Part shown: positions 1-5,293 of the stretch, in pieces | Layout of the letters: the number at the start of each line of letters is the position of its first letter | Numbering within the stretch: the stretch's first letter is position 1 | Notes under the pieces: model-generated | Told to the model about the DNA's origin: nothing | Databases searched by the model: none | What the model saw: the letters and a program-made list of their open reading frames with translations, nothing else | Assembly (NCBI GenBank): GCA_028869325.1 | Contig: JAGWST010000194.1 | Span: 1 to 5,293 of the forward strand | Length of the DNA stretch: 5,293 bases | Direction of reading: 5' to 3' | DNA from: a bacterium | Lineage (GTDB): Bacteria; Vulcanimicrobiota; Vulcanimicrobiia; Vulcanimicrobiales; SCRA01 | Program-made: the position numbers and the translations under genes

Positions 1-85
1 GTATTTTGCACATGCACGTGCATATCACGCAATCTCGCCCGGGGCACTTGCGTAATTTGCATGCAAACGTGCAAAATACGCAAGT
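1..85. repeat. Nested palindrome cluster at the 5' end of the first gene
   Basis: Several perfect inverted repeats are packed here. The 11-base arm at 1-11 (GTATTTTGCAC) pairs with 69-79, and the pairing continues imperfectly inward to roughly 32 and 48. A 12-base palindrome, ATGCACGTGCAT, lies at 12-23 and another, TTTGCATGCAAA, at 56-67. A 9-base arm at 46-54 (ACTTGCGTA) pairs with 77-85 (TACGCAAGT). The long hairpin and the 46-54/77-85 hairpin share bases 77-79, so they could be alternative folds. The ATG assigned to the first gene (61-63) sits inside the second palindrome. The cluster is less GC-rich than the neighbouring genes. It could be an operator array, an RNA structure masking the start codon, or the end of a repeat element that continues upstream of the window. 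The repeats are seen directly; the role is unknown. Confidence 0.75.
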
Positions 86-936
86 CCGGAAAATTGGGGT
101 GGCTGGGGGCGGCTCTTCTGATCATGGGCATGCTCGCTGCGGCCCCGCTATCCCCGCTCTCCGCGGCCCCGCCTCCGCCGGCTGCGGCCGCCGTGCCCAC
201 GGCACCACCCACGCCGATCGCCATCTCCGGGCAGCTGCTCGACGTCCAAAACGGCTACCTCTTCTACACCACGGGCGATGCCTTCAGGCTGGCGCAAGAC
301 GCCCGTATCAGCGGCTACAAGCTCGAGCCGAACGCCACCCCGCCGCCCTTTGCGGTCGGCACGTTCGCCTTGGCGGAGCTGGACCCCGCCACCAAACGCA
401 TCGTCTCCGTCCAGCTCAGCGCCAAGGCGATCCCCGGCGGCATCGCGCCGAACAACGTGAGCCACGATTACGTCGTGGAGCTCTCGCCGCCCCAAGCCAA
501 TCCCGATCTCAACCCGCGGCAGAACAAGTACGGCCATGCCGCCGGCTACACCGGGCGCGACGTACTCGTCACATTCCGCGTGGAGGTGCCGCCGAATACG
601 CCCATCGGCGAAGACGCCTACATCGCCACCGATGCCAGCGGCTGGCGCGCCGACGCCATCAAGATGCACCGCATCGACGGCCTGCACTTTGCCATCACCA
701 CGCGCCTGCCGTCCGGCACCGAGTTCAACTACCGCTACACGCGCGGATCGTGGCGCACGGAGGAGCGCAACAAGGCCGGCCAAGAGGGCAAGGTGCGCTC
801 GTACATCGTCCCCGAGGCCGATACGGCGCAACGTGACGACACCGTATCCAACTGGGCCGACTTGCTGCCGGGCGGCACCGTCCCGCAGATTCTCAATACC
901 TTCCCGACGCCGCCGCCCATCATCAGGGCCCCGTAG
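61..936 (+). CDS. Exported protein with CBM20/CBM48-like C-terminal domain
   Basis: This is a 291-residue predicted secreted protein. Residues 1-35 form a signal peptide: a basic start (K5, R7, K8, K11), a hydrophobic run around 14-30, and a likely cut after LSA at 35. A Pro/Ala-rich linker follows (36-52). Residues 54-140 form a beta-rich domain I cannot name. Residues 166-266 resemble a starch-binding-type beta-sandwich: VTFRVEVPPNTPIG, then YRYTRGSW at 224-231, ending near DDTVSNW at 260-265. Both domains recur in the same order in the ORF at 2439-3059. After the final Trp comes a Pro-rich tail (268-291) that looks like an interdomain linker, and the TAG stop is followed at once by an in-frame ATG and a barrel ORF with no signal peptide. 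The start is uncertain: ATG 61 has no clear Shine-Dalgarno, the frame is open to base 1, and TTG at 94 (after GGAAA) is an alternative. Ligand binding is inferred from fold resemblance only. Confidence 0.82.
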   Translation: MQTCKIRKSGKLGWLGAALLIMGMLAAAPLSPLSAAPPPPAAAAVPTAPPTPIAISGQLLDVQNGYLFYTTGDAFRLAQDARISGYKLEPNATPPPFAVGTFALAELDPATKRIVSVQLSAKAIPGGIAPNNVSHDYVVELSPPQANPDLNPRQNKYGHAAGYTGRDVLVTFRVEVPPNTPIGEDAYIATDASGWRADAIKMHRIDGLHFAITTRLPSGTEFNYRYTRGSWRTEERNKAGQEGKVRSYIVPEADTAQRDDTVSNWADLLPGGTVPQILNTFPTPPPIIRAP

Positions 937-939
937 ATG
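925..939 (+). other. In-frame amber stop abutting the next start (TAG-ATG)
   Basis: TAG at 934-936 ends the first ORF, and ATG at 937-939, in the same frame, begins the next. No base separates them and no frameshift is involved. An AGGG at 925-928 lies 8 bases before the ATG and could serve as a weak ribosome-binding site, so termination followed by reinitiation is possible. The alternative is that a sense codon mutated to TAG (CAG, TGG or TAC would be one change away), splitting one longer gene. TAG also ends the ORFs at 2475 and 3059 and the minus-strand gene at 3056, so wholesale amber reassignment in this organism is unlikely. Confidence 0.7.
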
Positions 940-2475
940 CTGGAGGCCTTCGCGGCGAGCCAGATCGCGCTCTACATCAACGCGGGGGTCATCGAAGGGC
1001 GAGGCGGCGCGCAGATCGCGCTGGGCGCCAGCCGAAGCGTTCGTGCCGACGCCTTCGCCTACGATCTGCGCTCCGGGCGCCTGCTGCTGGCCGGCCACGT
1101 CGACCTGGTCGACCGAGCCGCTAACGACGCGCCGCGAGAGCTGCACGCCGCGGCAATCGTGCGCACGCCGAACGGTACGATCTACGCACTGGTGACCGCG
1201 CCCACGCCGCAGCGCGAGCGCCTCGACTCGCGGACGTTGCAGCCCACCGCGCAGGAGGCTCCCAGCGACGCCTTCGCCTTTCCCAATATCGCGGAGGCGC
1301 CGTGGATGTCGGCCACCAGCGCCGACGTCGTCCCCGGCACGCTGGTGACGCTGCACCATGCGACCTTCCTGTACCCGGCGCGCGGCGCCACCGTGCCGAG
1401 CTACGTCTACGTCTTCTCCCCGAGCACCTACTATGCAACCACCTCGCTGCCGTATGCCAGCTTCGATCAACCGTGGCCATTCCGCGGCGGCCCGCACGCG
1501 CTCGACACGCTCCACGTCCGCTACGATCAGATTGCCGGCGCCTCGCTGGGCTTCGACCACCGGCTGGTCTTCGGCGACCGTGGCTATGCGCTGCTCTCAC
1601 TGGCGCCCTTGACGCAGAGCGCTCGCAGCGCGGAGCTCACGATCTATCAACGCATGAGCAATGCCGTCTACGAGAGTCTCTCCGCCTTCGGCGCACGAGG
1701 GGGGGCGCTGCTGCAGTCTCCCACGCAAGCCAGCCTCAGCCTCAACTACGGGATCACGGCGGCGCTGCGCCAATCGTACCTGCAGCTCTCGCTCAACCAA
1801 GCCTACGACTCGCTGATCGCCGGCGGCGCGCCCAATCATCCCAGCCACGTCCAGCTGGGCTGGTACGGCTACGATGAGCCGCTGGGCCGCAGCGGCTTCC
1901 ACTACCGGCTGCACAGCGCGCTGGGGCATCTGCACGACGCGTTCGGCCTAGGCTCGCAGGTCGATCCGCCCCAAGCCACCGACGCCTGGAGCAAAGGCGT
2001 AGGCCTCTCGCTCTCCACTCCCGTCTACAAAGTGCCGCTGGGTATCCAGCTCTCGGCGTACGGCGAGCGCGACCTCACCTGGTTCTCCAGCGGGCCGGGC
2101 TACGGCCAGACGGGTGACAACCTCACCGTCACGGCCGCGCGCCCCATCTCGCAACGCCTGGGCGCCGTGGCCAGCTATCAGTCGCTGAGCACCTCGAGCC
2201 CCAGAACGCTCTACCGCACGACGGCGCTGAACCTGACCTACCAGGTGCCCGCGCTGGCCGTGGCGCTCTCGCTGCAGCACAACAGCGACTTCGTCGCGCC
2301 TCCCACCGGGCTCACCACGCCGTTCACCCTCATTCCGCGGCCGCCGTACGAAGCGGCCGTCGACCTGCGCATCCGCATCTCACGCTACGGCACGCTGGAT
2401 CTGCAACGCTCGTACTTCTTCAACTTCGAGGGAGAGAAATGGTCGCCGCGCTTCACCATCTCGCTCTTGCCGTAG
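937..2475 (+). CDS. Predicted outer-membrane beta-barrel, OstA/LptD-like
   Basis: This 512-residue protein probably sits in the outer membrane. Residues 26-60 (VRADAFAYDLRSGRLLLAGHVDLVD) resemble the repeat strand pattern of OstA/LptA-type jellyroll domains. From about 140 to the end it is dominated by short amphipathic strands rich in Tyr, Leu, Ser and Gly (for example 262-290, 304-330, 352-378, 395-447). The last strand ends in an aromatic, barrel-like pattern, FFNFEGEKWSPRFTISLLP (494-512). It has no cysteines, so the disulfides of Escherichia coli LptD are absent, and it is shorter than that protein, which is about 780 residues. There is no signal peptide at residue 1, which is inconsistent with an independent outer-membrane protein; it lies in frame behind the exported ORF ending at 936. 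It could therefore be the C-terminal part of one roughly 800-residue protein. Its last 37 bases overlap the next gene. A role in exporting an envelope lipid or glycan is inference; a generic porin-like barrel is the main alternative. Confidence 0.78.
   Translation: MLEAFAASQIALYINAGVIEGRGGAQIALGASRSVRADAFAYDLRSGRLLLAGHVDLVDRAANDAPRELHAAAIVRTPNGTIYALVTAPTPQRERLDSRTLQPTAQEAPSDAFAFPNIAEAPWMSATSADVVPGTLVTLHHATFLYPARGATVPSYVYVFSPSTYYATTSLPYASFDQPWPFRGGPHALDTLHVRYDQIAGASLGFDHRLVFGDRGYALLSLAPLTQSARSAELTIYQRMSNAVYESLSAFGARGGALLQSPTQASLSLNYGITAALRQSYLQLSLNQAYDSLIAGGAPNHPSHVQLGWYGYDEPLGRSGFHYRLHSALGHLHDAFGLGSQVDPPQATDAWSKGVGLSLSTPVYKVPLGIQLSAYGERDLTWFSSGPGYGQTGDNLTVTAARPISQRLGAVASYQSLSTSSPRTLYRTTALNLTYQVPALAVALSLQHNSDFVAPPTGLTTPFTLIPRPPYEAAVDLRIRISRYGTLDLQRSYFFNFEGEKWSPRFTISLLP
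2428..2441 (+). promoter_or_regulatory. Shine-Dalgarno deciding the start of the third ORF
   Basis: A purine run within the barrel gene, GAGGGAGAGAA at 2428-2438, places GAGG (2428-2431) 7 bases before the ATG at 2439. This is the clearest ribosome-binding site in the window. No ATG or GTG occurs in this frame in the roughly 60 bases upstream, so the start at 2439 is well supported and the third ORF has its own translation signal within the overlap. Confidence 0.7.
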
Positions 2476-3059
2476 CGCTTCAGATCCACGCGCAAGTCCT
2501 GGCTCTGCAGGATCATCTGTTGGTTCTGACCAGCGGCGATGCGCTACGCCTCTCGGCGGAGCTCGATCCCGCTGTGGAGCGGCAGGCCACGCCCGGGCGT
2601 TACGTCTTGATCTCCGTCGATTCCGACGGCGTGGTGCGGGCGCTGAAGGTGGGCGACCGGCCGTTCACGCGGGGCATCGCGCCCAGCGAGGCGCCCGCGG
2701 CGCTCTTCGCCACGCCGCCCCACGCCGCGGGCGCTGCGGGCGCGGAGAACGCCTACGTCACGGTGACGCTGCAGGTTCGTGTTCCCGCATCGACGCCGCC
2801 GGGTGAGGCCATCTACGTCTCAACCGCCGGCGGCGGCTGGAATGCGAATCAGGTGCGCTGCGCGCAGGTGGACGGCGTCACGTGGCGCTGCGCACTGCAG
2901 TCGAGCGCGGGCACGTCCATGGCCTACCGCTATACGCGCGGAACCTGGAGCACCGCCGAGACCACTCCATCGGGAGCGGAGCCGCCGCCGCACAGCCTGA
3001 CCGCGCGTGAAGGTCTGCTGGTTCGCGACAACGTGGCACGCTGGGCCGATCAGCACTAG
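2439..3059 (+). CDS. Short paralogue of the first exported CBM-like protein
   Basis: This 206-residue protein aligns along its length with residues 54-266 of the protein encoded at 61-936. Shared landmarks in order are: HAQVLALQDHLLVLTSGDAL (17-36) against GQLLDVQNGYLFYTTGDAF; RGIAP (78-82) against GGIAP; VTVTLQVRVPASTPPGE (107-123); YRYTRGTW (163-170) against YRYTRGSW; and DNVARW (197-202) against DTVSNW. The second half is the same CBM20/CBM48-like beta-sandwich. The N-terminus (MVAALHHLALAVALQIHAQ) is a short hydrophobic stretch with His but no Lys or Arg, so it is at best an atypical signal peptide. C141 and C151 could form a disulfide if the protein is exported; the paralogue has no counterpart to them. 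It overlaps the barrel gene by 37 bases, which suggests cotranslation. It ends four residues after the last conserved Trp, without the Pro-rich tail of its paralogue. Carbohydrate binding or a barrel-partner role is inference. Confidence 0.85.
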   Translation: MVAALHHLALAVALQIHAQVLALQDHLLVLTSGDALRLSAELDPAVERQATPGRYVLISVDSDGVVRALKVGDRPFTRGIAPSEAPAALFATPPHAAGAAGAENAYVTVTLQVRVPASTPPGEAIYVSTAGGGWNANQVRCAQVDGVTWRCALQSSAGTSMAYRYTRGTWSTAETTPSGAEPPPHSLTAREGLLVRDNVARWADQH

Positions 3060-3763
3060 TGGACGCTGATGGGGAGGCTTGCGGTGGCGGTGCGCCCGTC
3101 GGCCGTGGCGGCGGTGACGACGATCTGGTAGTCGCGCTTCAGGAAGAACGGAAGATGCGGCACCCGATAGGTGAGCGTGAAGACGCCGAAATCGTCGCGG
3201 CGCAGTCTCATCGACATGGTGGCGATGCGCGCCGTGACGGCGGCAACGTTGGTGGTGGTCACGACCTTGCCGGAGACCGTCTCGCCCGGTGTGACCGTAT
3301 CATCGGAGATCTCCAAGCGAAAGATCCTCGGCGGGTCGCCCGGCGCGGCGCGCCGCCCCGCATAGGGGTCGATGTGCGGCTCGGTGATGTGCACCCCGGC
3401 GCGCGCCCGAACCGGCGCCACGGCGACCGTGTGGACCCTCAGGCCGGCGCCCGGCGTGATCTGCGGCGCGGGCGCCAGCGTCGGCGCGGCGCTCGCCGCT
3501 AGCGGGGTGGAGACCACCTCCACCATCTTGCCGCGCGCGGGTGTCGGAATCGGCGACGGCGTGGGCGTGGGCGTCGGCGCGGGTGTGGGTGTCGGCGTCG
3601 GCGAGGGCGTGGGAGAAGGCGACGGCGACGGCGTCGCCAGCGCCATCGCCGGGGACGGCGCTGGCGTGGCCTTGGTCGCCGACGTTCCGCGGTTGTGCGC
3701 GCAAGCGCTCAACAACACCAATGCGGGGACCAAGAGAAGTCCCAGCATGCGCGAGCTAGGCAT
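3056..3763 (-). CDS. Lipoprotein with Ser/Thr-Pro linker and Ig-like domain
   Basis: This 235-residue protein starts from the ATG at 3763. The N-terminus MPSSRMLGLLLVPALVLLSAC is a lipoprotein signal with an LSAC lipobox; Cys21 would be lipidated and Ala at +2 fits outer-membrane sorting in the classical rule. A Ser/Thr/Ala-Pro linker follows at residues 44-75. Residues 76-144 are low-complexity with short beta-like stretches. Residues 145-235 look like an Ig-like beta-sandwich: PRIFRLEISDDTVTPGETVSG, then YRVPHLPFFLKRDYQIVV, ending in LPISVH. Such proteins usually sit at the membrane with the Ig domain held out on the linker; a specific partner cannot be named. Longer starts exist (ATG 3808, GTG 3844) and a shorter one (ATG 3748). 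I chose 3763 because it gives a normal-length signal peptide with one Arg. No strong Shine-Dalgarno is visible. It is convergent with the gene ending at 3059. Confidence 0.8.
   Translation of the reverse strand: MPSSRMLGLLLVPALVLLSACAHNRGTSATKATPAPSPAMALATPSPSPSPTPSPTPTPTPAPTPTPTPSPIPTPARGKMVEVVSTPLAASAAPTLAPAPQITPGAGLRVHTVAVAPVRARAGVHITEPHIDPYAGRRAAPGDPPRIFRLEISDDTVTPGETVSGKVVTTTNVAAVTARIATMSMRLRRDDFGVFTLTYRVPHLPFFLKRDYQIVVTAATADGRTATASLPISVH
3539..3634 (-). repeat. Ser/Thr-Pro repeat tract within the lipoprotein
   Basis: This roughly 96-base low-complexity tract encodes alternating Pro with Ser, Thr or Ala (TPSPSPSPTPSPTPTPTPAP and onward). On the plus strand it appears as repeated GGCGTGGGCGTCGGC-like units. 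Such tracts form extended flexible linkers and often vary in length between strains through slippage. The composition is seen directly; length variation is only expected. Confidence 0.85.
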
Positions 3764-3831
3764 GACGGATGGTCTATGCGCGGCCAAGGGAGGCCGTCCC
3801 TCGTTCATGCGCCAATGCTTACCCCACTGAG
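3764..3831. promoter_or_regulatory. Short divergent intergenic region with inverted repeat
   Basis: These 68 bases separate the divergent lipoprotein gene from the gene starting at 3832, so they probably carry promoter elements for one or both. I see no convincing -35/-10 pair on either strand. A small inverted repeat, AGGGA (3787-3791) and TCCCT (3797-3801) around a 5-base loop, may be an operator half-site pair but is short enough to be chance in this composition. If upstream starts are used for either gene, the region becomes coding. Confidence 0.35.
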
Positions 3832-4782
3832 ATGCGATTTTCACCTCTTGATCTCTCGGCCATTGCCGTCACCGATTTGGAGGAGCGGCCATCGAAGGTC
3901 TCGCGCGAAGACGTCGCGCGCACGGTGGCCGACGACGCATCGTTCGCCGAGTGGTGGGAGGCACTGCCCAACATCCTGGGCGCCGCCGCGATCAAGGAGC
4001 TGGCCGCCCGTACCGCCGGGGCGCTCGAGCGCCGCCGCCCGGTGCTGCTGGGAATGGGCGGCCACGTAATCAAAGTCGGGCTCGCACCGCTGGTGTGTGA
4101 TCTCGTTCGCAGCGGCATGATCTCCGCCGTCTGCACCAACGGCAGCGTCACGATCCACGACGTCGAGCTTGCGCTCGTGGGCAAGACGTCCGAGGACGTG
4201 GACGTTGCGCTGCAGGACGGCTCTTTCGGCATGTCTGGGCAGACTTCGGCGGCGATCTGGGACGCGATCGCGCGGCGCGGCCCGGCCGTCGGTCTTGGGC
4301 GCGCGCTCGGAGAGATGCTGCTGGAGCGGCGCGCGCCATACGCTTCGACGTCCGTCTTGGCGGTCTGCGCGGAGGCGGGCGTCGCCTGCACCGTGCACGT
4401 CGCCATCGGTACCGACATCGTGCACATGCATCCGCAGGCCGACGGCGCGGCGATCGGCGCCGCCTCGCACTACGATTTTCGCCTGCTCTCCGCCGTGGTC
4501 GCCGAGTTGCTGAACGGCGGCGTCTATCTCAACTTCGGCTCCGCGGTGGTCCTGCCCGAAGTCTTCTTGAAGGCCGTGAGCGTGGCACGCAACATCGGCT
4601 ATCGCGGCAACTGCACGACGGCCGATTTCGATTTCATCCGCCAGTACCGTCCGGCGACCAACGTGGTGCGCCGTCCGCACCTGGGAACGGCGGGGAAGGG
4701 CTTCTCGCTGACCGGCCAGCACGAGCTGATGTTCCCGCTCTTCTGGCAGGGCGTGCGCACGCTGCGCTCGGGACGAAGATGA
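3832..4782 (+). CDS. Conserved uncharacterised protein, possibly deoxyhypusine-synthase-like
   Basis: This 316-residue cytosolic protein has no signal peptide or membrane segment. It belongs to a conserved bacterial family I recognise by its motifs but whose function I do not know: SKVSREDVAR (21-30), GMGGHVIKVGL (74-84), TNGSVTIHDVELALVGKTSEDV (102-123), GTDIVHMHPQADGAA (193-207), NFGSAVVLPEVFLKA (234-248), QYRPATNVVRRP (271-282) and LTGQHELMFPL (293-303). The Gly-rich loops and strand order recall the NAD-binding fold of deoxyhypusine synthase, but the lysine motif WGK of true deoxyhypusine synthases is absent, so hypusine formation should not be assumed. The conserved His-rich HMHP and the HD at 109-110 could be catalytic or bind a metal. 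I chose ATG 3832 because similarity to the family begins at about PLDL; ATG 3769 would add 21 unlikely residues and overlap the divergent gene. The stop overlaps the next start as ATGA, so the glycosyltransferase is probably cotranslated. Confidence 0.85.
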   Translation: MRFSPLDLSAIAVTDLEERPSKVSREDVARTVADDASFAEWWEALPNILGAAAIKELAARTAGALERRRPVLLGMGGHVIKVGLAPLVCDLVRSGMISAVCTNGSVTIHDVELALVGKTSEDVDVALQDGSFGMSGQTSAAIWDAIARRGPAVGLGRALGEMLLERRAPYASTSVLAVCAEAGVACTVHVAIGTDIVHMHPQADGAAIGAASHYDFRLLSAVVAELLNGGVYLNFGSAVVLPEVFLKAVSVARNIGYRGNCTTADFDFIRQYRPATNVVRRPHLGTAGKGFSLTGQHELMFPLFWQGVRTLRSGRR

Positions 4783-5293
4783 TCAGCGTGGTGGTTCCGA
4801 TCTTCAACGAAGAGGCGATCGTGGCCGAGCTGCTGCGTCGCCTGGACGCGGCGCTGCAAGCCTGCGGCGAGCCGTACGAGATCGTGCTGGTGAACGACGG
4901 CAGCCGCGACGGGACGTCGGGCGTGGTGCGCTCGCTCTTCCCGCTCTATCCCGCCGTTGTGCTGGTGGAGCTCTCGCGCAACTTCGGCCACCAGCTGGCG
5001 GCTACCGCGGGCCTGGATCGCGCCCGCGGCGATGCGGTAGTGCTGATGGACGGGGACCTGCAGGATCCGCCGGAGCTGATTACGGAGCTGCTGGCACGCT
5101 GGCGCGAAGGCTACGACGTGGTCTACGCCGTGCGCCGGACACGCCGCGGGGAGAGCCGCTTCAAGCTTTGGACGGCGTCGCTCTTCTATCGCATGACGGC
5201 GCGCCTGACGAATGTCTCGATTCCGGTGGATGTCGGCGACTTCCGGCTGATGAGCCGCCGCGTGGTCGATGCGGTGCAGCAGCTGCGCGAGCA
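4779..5293 (+). CDS. Family 2 glycosyltransferase, DPM1/GtrB type (partial)
   Basis: The first 171 residues are present and the gene runs off the window. It is a GT-A fold enzyme that moves a sugar from a nucleotide donor, probably onto a polyprenyl phosphate at the inner face of the cytoplasmic membrane. Visible motifs are SVVVPIFNEE (3-12), VNDGSRDGT (38-46, donor binding), ELSRNFGHQLAATAGLDRA (64-82), MDGDLQDPPELI (90-101, containing the DxD metal-binding site) and DVGDFRLMSRR (151-161, acceptor side). This combination is characteristic of dolichol-phosphate mannosyltransferase-like and GtrB/ArnC-like enzymes. Many of these carry C-terminal transmembrane helices, which would lie beyond the window. 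It begins within the stop of the preceding gene (ATGA at 4779-4782), implying translational coupling. Sugar specificity cannot be read from this part. Confidence 0.93.
   Translation, partial: MISVVVPIFNEEAIVAELLRRLDAALQACGEPYEIVLVNDGSRDGTSGVVRSLFPLYPAVVLVELSRNFGHQLAATAGLDRARGDAVVLMDGDLQDPPELITELLARWREGYDVVYAVRRTRRGESRFKLWTASLFYRMTARLTNVSIPVDVGDFRLMSRRVVDAVQQLRE

Noticed and set aside
1..60. Upstream extension of the first ORF in the same frame, open to base 1
   Set aside because: The translation would be unusually Cys-rich (five Cys in 20 codons) and would put extra residues before a good signal peptide; the palindromes explain the sequence better.
6..836. A 276-codon plus-strand frame overlapping the first gene
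   Set aside because: It is an out-of-frame shadow: Arg/His/Ala-rich translation with no domain, while the frame at 61-936 has a signal peptide and a paralogue in the window.
148..1560. A 470-codon open frame on the minus strand
   Set aside because: It lies opposite two well-supported plus-strand genes, its translation is Arg/Gly/Ala/Val-rich with no recognisable domain, and long antisense frames are expected in GC-rich coding DNA.
3539..3634. Possible tandem-repeat or CRISPR-like array
   Set aside because: The periodicity is the six-base Pro-Ser/Thr codon repeat of the lipoprotein linker, with no spacers or constant repeat.
3787..3801. The small inverted repeat as a terminator
   Set aside because: The stem is five base pairs with no T-run on either strand and it lies between divergent genes.
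3841..4722. A 293-codon minus-strand open frame
   Set aside because: It is antisense to the strongly conserved motif-bearing gene at 3832-4782 and its translation shows no family pattern.

Overview
The window is GC-rich, almost fully coding chromosomal DNA. It looks like a bacterium with an outer membrane: it encodes a Cys-lipobox lipoprotein, a predicted beta-barrel with an OstA/LptA-like N-terminal segment, and a polyprenyl-phosphate-type glycosyltransferase. The protein style (Pro/Ala-rich exported proteins, a Ser/Thr-Pro linker followed by an Ig-like domain) reminds me of uncultivated, poorly characterised phyla such as Eremiobacterota (WPS-2). That is an impression, not a demonstrated assignment. 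I see no tRNA, rRNA, CRISPR array, insertion sequence or phage gene.

Left half (61-3059, plus strand): a tight three-ORF unit. ORF 1 is exported and has an N-terminal beta-rich domain followed by a CBM20/CBM48-like (starch-binding-type) beta-sandwich. ORF 2 is a predicted outer-membrane beta-barrel with an OstA/LptA-like start. ORF 3 is a shorter paralogue of ORF 1 with the same two domains in the same order. ORFs 1 and 2 are in the same reading frame and separated only by one TAG codon; only ORF 1 has a signal peptide, and ORF 1 ends in a proline-rich, linker-like tail. The pair therefore reads like one roughly 800-residue exported protein cut by an amber codon. ORF 2 and ORF 3 overlap by 37 bp. 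The first 85 bases hold an unusually dense nest of palindromes that runs across the assigned start codon of ORF 1.

Middle (3056-3763, minus strand): a convergent lipoprotein gene with a long Ser/Thr-Pro linker and a C-terminal Ig-like domain. Its stop codon and that of ORF 3 are the same palindrome, CTAG, read from opposite strands.

Right part (3832-5293, plus strand): a 316-residue member of a conserved, uncharacterised bacterial family with possible distant deoxyhypusine-synthase-like architecture. It is coupled by an ATGA overlap to a family 2 glycosyltransferase (DPM1/GtrB type) that runs off the window.

Taken together, the contents suggest cell-envelope or surface-glycan biogenesis. 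The most interesting element is the unit of a barrel flanked by two paralogous carbohydrate-binding-like exported proteins. Its function is not known to me and any role is inference.
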